DNA from: Eubacteriales bacterium
GTDB taxonomy: Bacteria > Bacillota > Clostridia > Peptostreptococcales > Acidaminobacteraceae
Reading direction: 5' to 3'
Assembly (NCBI GenBank): GCA_030625285.1
Contig: DAOURC010000002.1
Location: forward strand, 1 to 20,505
DNA: 20,505 bases
Shown here one piece after another: positions 7,262 through 14,930 of this stretch (position 1 is its first letter; each line of letters starts with the position of its first letter). The position numbers were made by a program, and so were the translations under genes. Below the pieces are notes generated by a model. The model was not told the origin of the DNA. It saw only the letters and a list, made by a program, of their open reading frames with translations, and did not search any database.

Positions 7262-8104
7262 TTAGTTATATTCATAAAATCCTTTGCCTGATTTTCTACC
7301 TAACAAGCCACCTCTTACCATCTTTCTTAATAATGGATGCGGTCTATATTTTGAATCTCCAAATTCTTCATACAATACTTCCATAATTGCTAAATTTACA
7401 TCATTCCCTATTAAATCCGCCAAAGCCAATGGTCCAATCGGATGATTAGCTCCCAGTTTCATAGCATTATCTATATCCTCGGCAGTGGCTACTCCATCGG
7501 CTAAGATACCGACAGCTTCATTAATCATAGGAATCAATATTCTATTTACAACAAATCCTGACGCTTCTTCTACTTTTATAGGCTCTTTACCTATACTTTT
7601 TGCCAATTCATCAATCTTTGCATAGGTTTCATCCGAAGTAGCAATTCCTTTAATGACTTCAATCAATTTCATAACCGGCACCGGATTAAAGAAATGCATG
7701 CCGATAACTTTATCAGGTCTATTTGTCGCACTTGATATTTCTGTAACCGATAGCGATGATGTGTTTGACGCTAAAATTGCATCTTTATTTACAACTTCAT
7801 CTAATATTTTAAAAATATCTTTTTTAATCGCCATATTCTCCACAGCAGCTTCAATGACAATTTCACAATCCTTTAAGCCTTCATATTCTAACGTTCCAGA
7901 GATTCTACCCATATATTCATTTTTTATGATTTCTGTAATTTTTTCTTTTTTTACTAGTCTATCGTATCCTTTTTCAATTCTGCCCAATCCACTTTGCAAA
8001 AATTCTTCTTTCATTTCCTTGATAATTATTTCATGACCTGAAGATGCTAAAATCTGAATTATTCCAGAACCCATAGTCCCCGCACCAATTACACCAATTT
8101 TCAT
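7262..8104 (-). CDS. hbd: 3-Hydroxybutyryl-CoA dehydrogenase
   Basis: Catalyses reversible NAD(P)-dependent conversion of acetoacetyl-CoA to 3-hydroxybutyryl-CoA in the butyrate pathway or in beta-oxidation. The 280 residues match the short single-enzyme form. The Rossmann motif is [12 protein letters not shown] (4-15); the catalytic region has SNTSSLSV (Ser116) and [16 protein letters not shown] with the catalytic His137 and Glu149; the C-terminal domain shows [16 protein letters not shown] and ends [14 protein letters not shown]. The ATG at 8104 is preceded by AGGGGGA; an in-frame Met nine codons earlier lies inside the crt-hbd gap without a ribosome binding site. It follows crt by 13 bp. 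No thiolase, acyl-CoA dehydrogenase or etfBA gene is in the window. Confidence 0.95.
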   Translation of the reverse strand: MKIGVIGAGTMGSGIIQILASSGHEIIIKEMKEEFLQSGLGRIEKGYDRLVKKEKITEIIKNEYMGRISGTLEYEGLKDCEIVIEAAVENMAIKKDIFKILDEVVNKDAILASNTSSLSVTEISSATNRPDKVIGMHFFNPVPVMKLIEVIKGIATSDETYAKIDELAKSIGKEPIKVEEASGFVVNRILIPMINEAVGILADGVATAEDIDNAMKLGANHPIGPLALADLIGNDVNLAIMEVLYEEFGDSKYRPHPLLRKMVRGGLLGRKSGKGFYEYN

Positions 8105-8117
8105 CTGAATTTCCCCC

Positions 8118-8897
8118 TTATTTGTTTTCAAACTTATATTTTTCTTTACTTAAAAACGCCTTCATCGCGCCCTTTTGATCTTTGGTATTAAAAGTTATAC
8201 CGAAGTAATTCGCCTCAATTTTATTACCTATCGTAATATCTCTATGAGAACCCTCGTTAATCGCTTTTTTCGAACATCTAATTGCAATTTGACCATTTTT
8301 CGCAATCTTCTTTGCAAGAATCATAGCCTCATCCATCAGTTCATCTTTTGCAACCACTCTAGAAACCAACCCAATAGATTTTGCATGCTCAGCATCATAA
8401 ATACCGCCAGTAAATATTATCTCTTTAGCAGCAGAAACACCAACCAATTTCGCCAATCTTTGAGTTCCGGCAAATCCCGGCGTGATTCCCAACGTTACTT
8501 CAGGTTGACCAAATTTAGCCTTTTCAGAAGCAACTCGTATATCGCAAGAAAGTGCAAATTCATTGCCTCCACCCAGACAATAACCATTTATTGCGGCAAT
8601 CGTAGGTTTCGACATTTCCTCTAATTTCAGGAATACATTTTGTCCCATTTCAGAAAATTTTACCGCCTCATTAAAATCAAGATCTGACATTTCATCAATA
8701 TCCGCACCAGCAATAAAAGCCTTGCCTTCTCCAGTGAATACCGAAACATGCACTTCTTCGTCTGATTCAATCTCATCTAATAATCGATCTAACTCTTTTA
8801 GAACCTCCGAATTAAGAGCGTTGAGATTATTAGGTCTATTAATTTTAACTTTTAAAACATTTTCTTCTTTTTCCAAAACAAAATACTTATAGTTCAC
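8118..8897 (-). CDS. crt: Enoyl-CoA hydratase/isomerase family protein (3-hydroxybutyryl-CoA dehydratase, crotonase)
   Basis: Probably hydrates crotonyl-CoA to 3-hydroxybutyryl-CoA, the step that pairs with Hbd encoded directly downstream. The 259 residues match crotonase. [11 protein letters not shown] (60-70) and [18 protein letters not shown] supply the oxyanion hole and the first catalytic Glu113; [20 protein letters not shown] contains the second, Glu133. Both glutamates used by true hydratases are present, so simple isomerase or hydrolase activity is less likely. The start codon is GTG (8897..8895), placed seven bases after AAGGAGG. It is the first gene of a two-gene unit; I could not find a convincing promoter in the AT-rich sequence upstream. 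Confidence 0.92.
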   Translation of the reverse strand: MNYKYFVLEKEENVLKVKINRPNNLNALNSEVLKELDRLLDEIESDEEVHVSVFTGEGKAFIAGADIDEMSDLDFNEAVKFSEMGQNVFLKLEEMSKPTIAAINGYCLGGGNEFALSCDIRVASEKAKFGQPEVTLGITPGFAGTQRLAKLVGVSAAKEIIFTGGIYDAEHAKSIGLVSRVVAKDELMDEAMILAKKIAKNGQIAIRCSKKAINEGSHRDITIGNKIEANYFGITFNTKDQKGAMKAFLSKEKYKFENK

Positions 8898-8938
8898 ACA
8901 ATTCCCTCCTTATTTTATCACTGCATATAAGCTTAAAT

Positions 8939-9080
8939 AACAAAAGCAATTACAACCTTCTTTCCTCTTCTACTATTATAATAATAAATATAGTAATATA
9001 ACAACATCTTTATTGAAGGAATTTTTTATGAAAAATCAAAAAACAGCCGTTTTACTGCATATATCATCATCTTTTTTTCC
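8939..9080 (+). repeat. Direct repeat copy A: decayed copy of the transporter leader and 5' end
   Basis: This stretch resembles 11307-11446 (copy B), which is the leader, ribosome binding site and first codons of the transporter gene. Shared blocks include GTAATATAACAACAT, TTTATTG, GAATTTTTTATGAAAAATCA and ACAGCCGTTTTACT; similarity fades upstream and stops abruptly after TCATCATCTTTTTT. There are point differences and a small indel, so the duplication is not recent. The ribosome binding site is GAAGGA here but GGAGGA in copy B, and the TG of the putative extended -10 has become TA. Confidence 0.85.
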
Positions 9081-9117
9081 TCAATTTGACTCTTCTAGAA
9101 AAACAAAACCTAGCTAA
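9028..9117 (+). pseudogene. Truncated 5' remnant of the EamA transporter gene (29 codons)
   Basis: An ATG with GAAGGA upstream opens a 29-codon frame beginning MKNQKTAVLLHISSSFF, against MKNQKTAVLLLVSSSFF for the larger gene at 11393. After residue 17 the frame leaves the homology (PQFDSSRKTKPS) and stops at TAA 9115-9117. It is best read as the broken start of a second transporter copy. Translation is possible, because a start, ribosome binding site and stop are all present, but the loss of all but the first part of one membrane helix argues against transporter function. Confidence 0.75.
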
Positions 9118-9429
9118 ATGTTTAAATTACAAGCTAAACTAAGTTTTTGACTTATTTTCGCTCGTTGCGAACCATCTCATTTTTGTATTATCCAATCTGT
9201 TCTCTCCTCACGTGATTCTAATCAAGAGTTGAATCCTACAAAACATTAGATGAAACATTTGATTCATGGAAAAGATAAATAGCGTTGAGGTCTAAGATTT
9301 ATTACCTCAAATCTTTTTTTAATGGCTAAATGTCTGTTTTTTCAGAACGCATTAAAACGCACATAAAACAATTTTATTGATTTACACCTTGATTTATTCA
9401 AACTACAAATTAATATAATTAATTTAATA
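9118..9429. other. Gene-free stretch with a series of hairpins (possible RNA leader or decayed element)
   Basis: No protein of credible length or start signal is seen on either strand. Three potential stem-loops lie in order: TTCGC/GCGAA at 9157-9171 (loop TCGTT), GATTCtAA/TTGAATC at 9214-9235, and the structure at 9285-9315 that ends in a T run. They could belong to a short RNA, or be remnants left by whatever rearrangement truncated the transporter copy just upstream. I recognised no riboswitch, T-box or tRNA signature. Confidence 0.4.
9285..9320 (+). terminator. Terminator-like structure with two competing or pseudoknotted stems
   Basis: TTGAGGT (9285-9291) can pair with ACCTCAA (9304-9310), and AAGATTT (9294-9300) with AAATCTT (9309-9315). 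The order is 1-2-1'-2', so the stems are either alternatives or form a compact pseudoknot. T9314-9320 follows. Either form could act as a terminator for a transcript starting in the copy A region, ending it before the promoter at 9430. Confidence 0.5.
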
Positions 9430-9458
9430 TTGACATCGGTTAATAGCAGGAGTATTCT
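9430..9458 (+). promoter_or_regulatory. Predicted sigma-A promoter of the DUF2089/LiaX-like unit
   Basis: TTGACA (9430-9435, perfect consensus), 17 bp, TATTCT (9453-9458). It starts about 73 bp before the first ATG and is the best promoter match in the intergenic stretch. The predicted 5' leader of roughly 40 nt is AT-rich and holds the TGGAGGT ribosome binding site. Confidence 0.65.
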
Positions 9459-9502
9459 TTAGTTAGAAATAATACTAAATTATATAATTATGGAGGTCCA
9501 TT

Positions 9503-9871
9503 ATGAAAAGAAATGTTTTAGGTACATGTCCCGTCTGTTCATCAAAGTTAGAAGTGACAGAATTACACTGTAATGATTGTGATACTACATTGAGAGGACA
9601 CTTTAAATTAGATAAGTTTAATTATCTTACAAAAGAAGAAAAATACTTTATCGAGATATTTGTTAAAAACAGAGGGAACATTAAAGAAATCGAAAAAGAT
9701 TTAGGAATTTCTTATCCGACTGTTAAAAAGAACTTAGAAAATGTTATACAAGCATTAGGTTATTCAGAAGACGAAAATTCCGAAATGCTAACTAAAAAAG
9801 AAATTCTTGAAAGGCTAAGCGAGGGAAAGATTTCATCTGAAAAAGCTATGAAGCTTATAAAAGGATTATAG
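9503..9871 (+). CDS. DUF2089 family protein: zinc ribbon, helix-turn-helix and SHOCT-like C-terminal helices
   Basis: The 122-residue protein starts with a zinc ribbon (C9, C12, C23, C26 in CPVC...CNDC). A central segment has NRGNIKEIEKDLGISYPTVK (56-75), a clear helix-turn-helix that suggests DNA binding. It ends with a short helical domain, LTKKEILERLSEGKISSEKA, of the kind that also opens LiaX/YvlB-type proteins. The family is widespread in Firmicutes and of unproven function; I infer a transcriptional regulator of its own operon. The ATG follows TGGAGGT, with a consensus promoter upstream. The next gene starts 10 bp after its stop, so they form a unit. Confidence 0.88.
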   Translation: MKRNVLGTCPVCSSKLEVTELHCNDCDTTLRGHFKLDKFNYLTKEEKYFIEIFVKNRGNIKEIEKDLGISYPTVKKNLENVIQALGYSEDENSEMLTKKEILERLSEGKISSEKAMKLIKGL

Positions 9872-9881
9872 GAGGTATGAA

Positions 9882-11177
9882 ATGTCTGAAGAAAAAATGA
9901 AAATACTTGAAATGATTGAAAAAAACATCATCACACCCGCCGAAGGGCTAAACTTGTTAGAAACGCTAAATGAGGTAGATGTTGCTAGCGAAACCAGAAA
10001 TATTGCGCCAGAAAAAGTTGAAGATACTCTAGAGGATGCAGTTGATGAAGAATCGTTGAGCGAGGAAGCGGAAGAAATTTTGCGAGTTAAAGTTGATGAG
10101 ATTAAAAGCAAGGCTGAAATGCTAAAAGACAAAATCAAAATTGACATTAAAGGCAATGGCGAGAAATTCAAGAAAGAGTTTGATAAGGAAGAGTTTAAAA
10201 GAGAAATGAAATCTCTTGGTGGTAATTTAAAAAAGGAAATGAAATCTTTTCAGAAGGATGCAAAAAGCTTAAGAAGAGAAATGTCCAAATTCGGAAAAGA
10301 TGCAGCAGTGTTTTCACAGGGCGTCGTAAATGACGTTTTGGAAAGCGTAAGAGCTGTCGATAGTGATGAATTTCAAAAAAAGTATGATGAAGGTGACTAT
10401 TTAACGGATGAAGATAAAGAAGTTAGAAACTTTAATATTACTCAAGAATTTTCACTTAATTGCGATGGAAAAAAAGAAGTTTCAATTAAAGTAATATCTA
10501 CCGATGTAAATATCATTACTGAAGAAAGAGAAGATATATTGGTTAAATATATAAACTACACCGAAAACGATGAAAACAACTTTAAAGTAATCGTTGAAGA
10601 AAACTCAAAAGCTATAAGAATATCTGAGAAAAAAGAAAAAAACGGTAATTTTCTCTTCGGGATATCATTTTCAGATTCAGGTGGAAAAGAGTTGTTAATA
10701 AGACTGCCAAGAAAATATAAAGAAAGCCTTAGCGTTAAGACTATCTCAGGTGATTTAAAACTTAATTACTTAGACATTGATTCGTTTAGGTTTTCATCAG
10801 TTTCTGGAGATATGTCGGCCGATATTATTTATTCAGTGAATTCTCTTGTCAAAACCACTTCAGGTGATTGCGAAATAGGTTTATTTAGAGGCAATATGAT
10901 GTTTTCTGCAGTATCAGGAGATATCAATATCAAATACAAACAACTAGATGGAGATTTTACTATGAAAAGCGTTTCAGGTGACGCTGAAATAGAATTACCA
11001 AAAAATTCGGAGTTTGAAGTAACCGGCAAAACTGTATCTGGTGATATAGAATGCGATTTCCCCCTTACTATCATCGGTGCAATAAAACGCGGTATATTAC
11101 GAGGCCAAGTCGGTAGTGACGAATATGCTATTTCTACCACAACAACATCAGGAGATGTAAATATTTCTAGATATTGA
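9882..11177 (+). CDS. LiaX/YvlB-like protein: SHOCT-like N-terminus, charged helical linker, DUF4097 beta-solenoid
   Basis: The 431-residue protein has three parts. Residues about 3-28 (KMKILEMIEKNIITPAEGLN) match the short helical domain found at the N-terminus of YvlB and LiaX. Residues 40-150 are highly charged, helical and rich in Lys/Glu/Phe repeats (KEFDKEEFKREMKSLG), likely coiled or amphipathic. Residues about 185-431 are a DUF4097 beta repeat domain with seven SGD motifs from about 288 to 421 (ISGD, VSGD, TSGD and so on), some 19-25 residues apart. There is no signal peptide or membrane segment. In Enterococcus LiaX with this plan senses antimicrobial peptides and controls the Lia envelope-stress response; a similar role here is inferred. 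AGGAGG precedes the ATG. Confidence 0.85.
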   Translation: MSEEKMKILEMIEKNIITPAEGLNLLETLNEVDVASETRNIAPEKVEDTLEDAVDEESLSEEAEEILRVKVDEIKSKAEMLKDKIKIDIKGNGEKFKKEFDKEEFKREMKSLGGNLKKEMKSFQKDAKSLRREMSKFGKDAAVFSQGVVNDVLESVRAVDSDEFQKKYDEGDYLTDEDKEVRNFNITQEFSLNCDGKKEVSIKVISTDVNIITEEREDILVKYINYTENDENNFKVIVEENSKAIRISEKKEKNGNFLFGISFSDSGGKELLIRLPRKYKESLSVKTISGDLKLNYLDIDSFRFSSVSGDMSADIIYSVNSLVKTTSGDCEIGLFRGNMMFSAVSGDINIKYKQLDGDFTMKSVSGDAEIELPKNSEFEVTGKTVSGDIECDFPLTIIGAIKRGILRGQVGSDEYAISTTTTSGDVNISRY

Positions 11178-11259
11178 AATACAGCTAGCTGTATTTTAAT
11201 GAAATAATTTAGGATTCATAATAAAACGTCTAAATTTCAATGTTTAGTCGTTTTATTAT
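11177..11259 (+). terminator. Two stem-loops ending the LiaX-like unit
   Basis: The first is a perfect 20-bp palindrome (AAATACAGCTAGCTGTATTT, 11177-11196) that begins in the stop codon and is followed by only a short T run. The second (11218-11259) is a long imperfect hairpin: ATAATAAAACG pairs with CGTTTTATTAT (11249-11259), with an inner CTAAA/TTTAG stem around an eight-base loop. The T-rich 3' arm and near symmetry suggest termination, perhaps in both directions. Confidence 0.6.
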
Positions 11260-11306
11260 GTTTATTAAGTATCAAACTGAGTTTTTATCAGTTCATACAC
11301 TTCAAC

Positions 11307-11446
11307 AACAAAATCGATTATAGTCTTTTTTCCTATACTACTATTATGATAAATATGGTAATATAACAACATATTTATTGGAGGAATTTTTTATGAAAAA
11401 TCAAAAGACAGCCGTTTTACTACTTGTATCATCATCTTTTTTCTTT
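11307..11446 (+). repeat. Direct repeat copy B: leader and first codons of the EamA transporter gene
   Basis: This is the partner of 8939-9080 in the same orientation. It contains a possible extended -10 (TGgTAATAT), the GGAGGA ribosome binding site and the first 16-17 codons. The two copies bracket the whole DUF2089/LiaX-like unit, about 2.2 kb. Confidence 0.85.
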
Positions 11447-12247
11447 GCACTCATGGCACTTTCTGTAAAATTCGCAGGTTCATATCCTCTTTATCAAATG
11501 GTATTTTTCAGAGGACTTGTCGCTGTAACTTTTTACGGAATCTATTCGAAATTCAAAGGAATTAAATTAAAATCAAACAACCTGAAATTCAATCTTCTTC
11601 GTGCTTCTCTTGGAACTTTAGGTGTTTTTCTCTATTACTTCACCATAAGAAATATGAATCTGGCAAATGCTGTTATGCTAAACAAATTATCACCTTTTTT
11701 CGTAATCATTTTCAGTTTTGTTTTTTTAAAAGAAAATATATATAAACATCAAATTATTTCTATTTTTATCGCGCTCTTCGGTGCCAGTCTAGTTATTAAA
11801 CCAGTGGGTACATTTGAAATCTTACCCTCAATAACCGGTCTGTTATCAGCTACATTCGCCGGTGCCGCATACGTAGTTGTTAGATATTTAAGAGACTACG
11901 ACACACCCGAGTCTATCGTATTTCATTTCGGCTTAGTCAACATCATTGTCGCTATACCGCTGATGTTCATTTACGGATTTTCAATGCCACCTTTATAAGA
12001 TTTAATTCCAGTGTTATCAATAGGTGTTGCCGCGATGACTGCCCAAATTCTTATGACATATGCTTATAAATATGCGAGCGCATCAAAAATTTCCATTTAC
12101 AGTTATGGAAACATCATCTTCTCAATATTTTTCTCCGCAATGTTTTTTAATGATTTTCCCGACCTTTTAAGTGTTTTAGGAGCAACATTAATCATCAGCG
12201 CCGCTTACCTCAATTATTACAAAAACAATAAAAAAGACTTCAACTAG
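11393..12247 (+). pseudogene. EamA/DMT-family transporter gene interrupted by an in-frame TAA
   Basis: Read through the stop, the gene would give 284 residues with about ten membrane helices, the standard size of drug/metabolite transporters (RhaT/EamA type, two repeated EamA halves; substrate unknown). The start is the ATG at 11393 after GGAGGA. The frame is open to MPPL, hits TAA at 11996-11998 (codon 202), then continues in the same frame with DLIPVLSIGVAAMTAQILMT to TAG at 12245. No base is inserted or lost, and no ribosome binding site precedes the GTG at 12011, so a single nonsense change is the simplest reading. The N-terminal half has MALSVKFAG, FFRGL and NLANAVMLNKLSPFF. A half-transporter product, stop read-through or an assembly error cannot be excluded. 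Confidence 0.85.
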
Positions 12248-12258
12248 AAGTCTTTTTT
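12230..12258. terminator. Bidirectional terminator inside the overlapping 3' ends of the transporter gene and lspA
   Basis: AAAAAAGACTTC, loop AACTA, GAAGTCTTTTTT form a 12-bp symmetric stem, giving a U tract on either strand. The last codons and stop codons of both convergent genes lie within it; the two coding regions overlap by 8 bp. Confidence 0.9.
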
Positions 12259-12701
12259 CCATCAATGAAAATAATATAAATACCTATCAATATCGCACCG
12301 ACCACGATAAACGAATCTCCTATATTAAAAACTGCGAAGTTTATCAATCTAAAATCAAAATAATCAACAACATATTTTAAATAAACCCGATCTATTAGAT
12401 TCCCAATAGCTCCGCCTAAAACAAAACTTAAACTCATCAACAGCAACCAATGTTCTTTGTGTTTAATCAATTTATATAATAAAACTATCATTGCCAAAAT
12501 CACAACAAAAGTCATCCCTACCAGCAAAAATACATTTCCCCTTAAAATACTGAAAGCCGCTCCCGTATTTTGTCTGTAAGTTAAATGAAAAATATCTTTT
12601 ATAATAGGATATGTATCGATTGGCGCCAAGTAAACCCTTGCAAAATACTTCGATAATTGATCAAAGATAATGATCAACATCGTTATTAGTCCATAAACCA
12701 T
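12240..12701 (-). CDS. lspA: Lipoprotein signal peptidase (signal peptidase II)
   Basis: An inner-membrane aspartic protease that cleaves signal peptides of diacylglyceryl-modified prolipoproteins. The 153-residue protein has four hydrophobic segments, FDQLSKYF near the N-terminus, YRQNTGAAFS (42-51), GGAIGNLIDR (96-105), and the two catalytic aspartates D113 (VVDYFDF) and D129 (FNIGDS). The frame opens with TTG at 12707, but AAGGAG lies only one base before that; the ATG at 12701 has the proper seven-base spacing. It starts 11 bp after the cls stop and ends the five-gene operon whose first gene encodes a lipoprotein, a likely substrate. Confidence 0.96.
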   Translation of the reverse strand: MVYGLITMLIIIFDQLSKYFARVYLAPIDTYPIIKDIFHLTYRQNTGAAFSILRGNVFLLVGMTFVVILAMIVLLYKLIKHKEHWLLLMSLSFVLGGAIGNLIDRVYLKYVVDYFDFRLINFAVFNIGDSFIVVGAILIGIYIIFIDGKKTSS

Positions 12702-12712
12702 ATACAAACTCC

Positions 12713-14254
12713 TTACTGAATTGGCGAGACCAGTCTTCCTAAGGCCTCTAATGTTTTTTCTTTTAATCCTCTTTTTAAATGACTTTCATAATCGATTATT
12801 TTAGAATCCTGTAAATCCATGATAAAATCCTGTTCCAATCTCTCGATCGTTTCTTTTCCATAGATAAAAGCATTCACTTCATAATTAATTCCAAAACTTC
12901 TAATATCCATATTCGCTGTTCCAACAGAAGCCGCCATTCCATCAACCGTTAGAATTTTACTATGAATAAACCCTCTTTCATAAGTGTATATCTTTACTCC
13001 AGCTTCAACTAAACCTTCAATATTATCCCTCGAAGCCCAATACACAAAAAAATGATCAGGTTTATTAGGTATGATGATTTTTACATCAACCCCACTTAAG
13101 GCAGCCGTCTTCAATGCCATTCTCAAGCTTTCATCGGGGACAAGATATGGTGTTTCAATCCAAATTCTTTCCTTAGCGGTTGCGATAAGAGAAAAATACC
13201 CTTGATGAATATTCTGCCAGTCACTATCTGGTCCACTTGCGGCGATTTGCATAATACAATGTTTTTCATAGGTACGTGGTTTATATGACTGATTTGCCTC
13301 TAAAATTTCACCAGAAACGAATTTCCAATCATTTATAAAAATTTTCTCAAGAGATCTGACTCCCTCGCCTTCGATTTTCATATGAGTGTCTCGCCAAAAT
13401 CCTAGTTTTTCACTCTTGCCTAGATATTCATCTCCAATATTAAGACCACCTAAATACCCTGTCTCACCGTCCACTATAAGAATTTTCCGATGATTTCTAT
13501 AATTCAATTTCCTTGAAAGTATCGGAAAGGCTACTGGATAAAAAGGATGTATTTCAACTCCGGCATCTATTAATTGCTGTTTGAATTCTTTTCCCAATTT
13601 CCAACAACCAACTGCATCATATATAACTTTGACTTTAACGCCTTGTTTTGCCTTATCTATCAAAATGTCTTTTATTTTGTTTCCCAGTTGATCGTCCTTT
13701 ATAATGAAGTATTCCATATAAATATTCTCTTTTGCTTCGATTAAAGATCTCATGATTCTACTAAAAGTCTGAACACCGTTAGTAAGAATTTCCACTTTGT
13801 TGTTGATGCCAAATAACGAATTTGAATTTTTAAGCAAAAGCTTGATAATTTTTGTATGCTGAGTTAAAACTCCACCCTCATTGACGCTTATAAGATAATT
13901 GATAGCATCCGTTTGGCTCTCTGCAACTCTTTCTTCAATACTCATATCACTAATTTTTTTCCTGCTGGCGACTCTTTTAGGCCGCACGTTTTTTCCTAGT
14001 AAAATATATAAAACTATACCTACATAAGGTAGTAACAACAGTACCAATAACCACGACAACGTTCTATACGGCTCGTCATTATCAAGAAAAATAAATATCG
14101 CTACAGCTAAGGCATATAACAAAAAAAATCTACTTATTATCAATTTCAAAAATAAAAGAATGTCTACAATGCTTACTTTTAAAAAAACAGCCACCACTAT
14201 AAGCAACGCTATAACTATTGTGCTCGTTGAAATTATAAAACTTTTTTTGCTCAT
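12713..14254 (-). CDS. cls: Cardiolipin synthase (phospholipase D superfamily)
   Basis: Makes cardiolipin from two phosphatidylglycerol molecules at the membrane. The 513 residues are typical of bacterial Cls: three hydrophobic segments in the first 90 residues (two N-terminal helices, then LSWLLVLLLLPYVGIVLYIL at 66-85), followed by two HxKxxxxD catalytic motifs, H255/K257/D262 in NHRKILIVDG and H431/K433/D438 in IHSKILTVDG. Both motifs are intact. The ATG at 14254 follows GAGGTGGGA, which pairs with the CACCTC part of the 16S tail. It begins 10 bp after the trmB stop and is followed by lspA. Confidence 0.95.
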   Translation of the reverse strand: MSKKSFIISTSTIVIALLIVVAVFLKVSIVDILLFLKLIISRFFLLYALAVAIFIFLDNDEPYRTLSWLLVLLLLPYVGIVLYILLGKNVRPKRVASRKKISDMSIEERVAESQTDAINYLISVNEGGVLTQHTKIIKLLLKNSNSLFGINNKVEILTNGVQTFSRIMRSLIEAKENIYMEYFIIKDDQLGNKIKDILIDKAKQGVKVKVIYDAVGCWKLGKEFKQQLIDAGVEIHPFYPVAFPILSRKLNYRNHRKILIVDGETGYLGGLNIGDEYLGKSEKLGFWRDTHMKIEGEGVRSLEKIFINDWKFVSGEILEANQSYKPRTYEKHCIMQIAASGPDSDWQNIHQGYFSLIATAKERIWIETPYLVPDESLRMALKTAALSGVDVKIIIPNKPDHFFVYWASRDNIEGLVEAGVKIYTYERGFIHSKILTVDGMAASVGTANMDIRSFGINYEVNAFIYGKETIERLEQDFIMDLQDSKIIDYESHLKRGLKEKTLEALGRLVSPIQ

Positions 14255-14264
14255 ATTCCCACCT

Positions 14265-14909
14265 CTACCGATGTGGCATAAAAGTTACCGACATTATTTT
14301 ATTGCCCTTCTTTGAAAACTTCTCTTCATATTCCGTCATTATATTATCAACAAACCCGTCATCTTCATGAACATCAAGTGAAATTTCCTTCATTATCACT
14401 CTCAATTCAGCCAACTCGTTTAGAGTAAACTGAAATAAAGAAATATTGTCAGTTTTGAATCTAATCCAAGAATCTTCTTTTAGAATCACATTATATTTAC
14501 TGATAAATTCTCTATACGTCAGCCTTCTTTTGAAATGTCTTTTCTTCGGCCAAGGATCGGAGAAATTCAAATAAAGCCCATCCAAAGAATTTTCTTCGAA
14601 AATGTCTGTAATGTTTTCAATGTTCGCCACCAAGAATTTAACATTTGCAATTTTTTCATCATCAGCTTTTTTAACAGCTTTTAAAAGAACCTGATCCCTA
14701 AGCTCAATACCTATATAGTTGATATCAGGATTTCTTTTTGCCATTTCAATGATAAATCTTCCTTTTCCAATACCGAATTCAGCTTTTATAGGATTGTCGT
14801 TATTAAACAACCCTTCAAATTTCATTTTTTTTGATTCTTCTAAAAAAACAACTAAATCTTTGTATTCTTCTAATTTTTCTTTTACTCCATGTTCTTTTCT
14901 TAATCTCAA
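14265..14909 (-). CDS. trmB: tRNA (guanine-N7-)-methyltransferase TrmB
   Basis: A SAM-dependent enzyme forming m7G46 in tRNA variable loops. The 214 residues match the family. The SAM-binding loop is AEFGIGKGRF (43-52), followed by YIGIEL and the family signature NFSDPWPKKRHFKRRL (115-130); the C-terminus has FKTDN and TEYEEKFSKKGN. The start codon is TTG at 14909, giving MRLRKEHG, in line with the conserved MR(M/L)R start of this family, and GAGGTGG lies just upstream. It is 21 bp after pyrE and 10 bp before cls. Confidence 0.95.
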   Translation of the reverse strand: MRLRKEHGVKEKLEEYKDLVVFLEESKKMKFEGLFNNDNPIKAEFGIGKGRFIIEMAKRNPDINYIGIELRDQVLLKAVKKADDEKIANVKFLVANIENITDIFEENSLDGLYLNFSDPWPKKRHFKRRLTYREFISKYNVILKEDSWIRFKTDNISLFQFTLNELAELRVIMKEISLDVHEDDGFVDNIMTEYEEKFSKKGNKIMSVTFMPHR

Positions 14910-14930
14910 TTATTCCACCTCATATTACAA

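Noticed and set aside
9140..9185. Minus-strand mini frame MRWFATSENKSKT in the intergenic stretch
   Set aside because: Only 13 codons, with no correctly spaced ribosome binding site or known homologue; more likely a by-product of the inverted repeat there.
9113..9333. Nine-base direct repeat GCTAAATGT at 9113-9121 and 9325-9333, considered as a target-site duplication around a 200-bp element
   Set aside because: The segment between has no terminal inverted repeats, and a nine-base match in such AT-rich sequence can arise by chance.
8898..9502. Riboswitch, T-box or tRNA gene in the long intergenic region
   Set aside because: No T-box GGTGGNACC motif, tRNA T-arm GGTTCRAATCC or familiar riboswitch core was found; only generic hairpins are visible.
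9866..10171. 101-codon minus-strand open frame over the start of the LiaX-like gene
   Set aside because: Ser/Ile-rich translation that mirrors the Glu/Lys-rich coding strand; it lies inside a well supported gene and has no matching signals.
12011..12247. Separate small membrane protein starting at GTG 12011
   Set aside because: It is in the same frame as the upstream transporter half, matches its expected C-terminal half and has no ribosome binding site; read as part of the broken gene.
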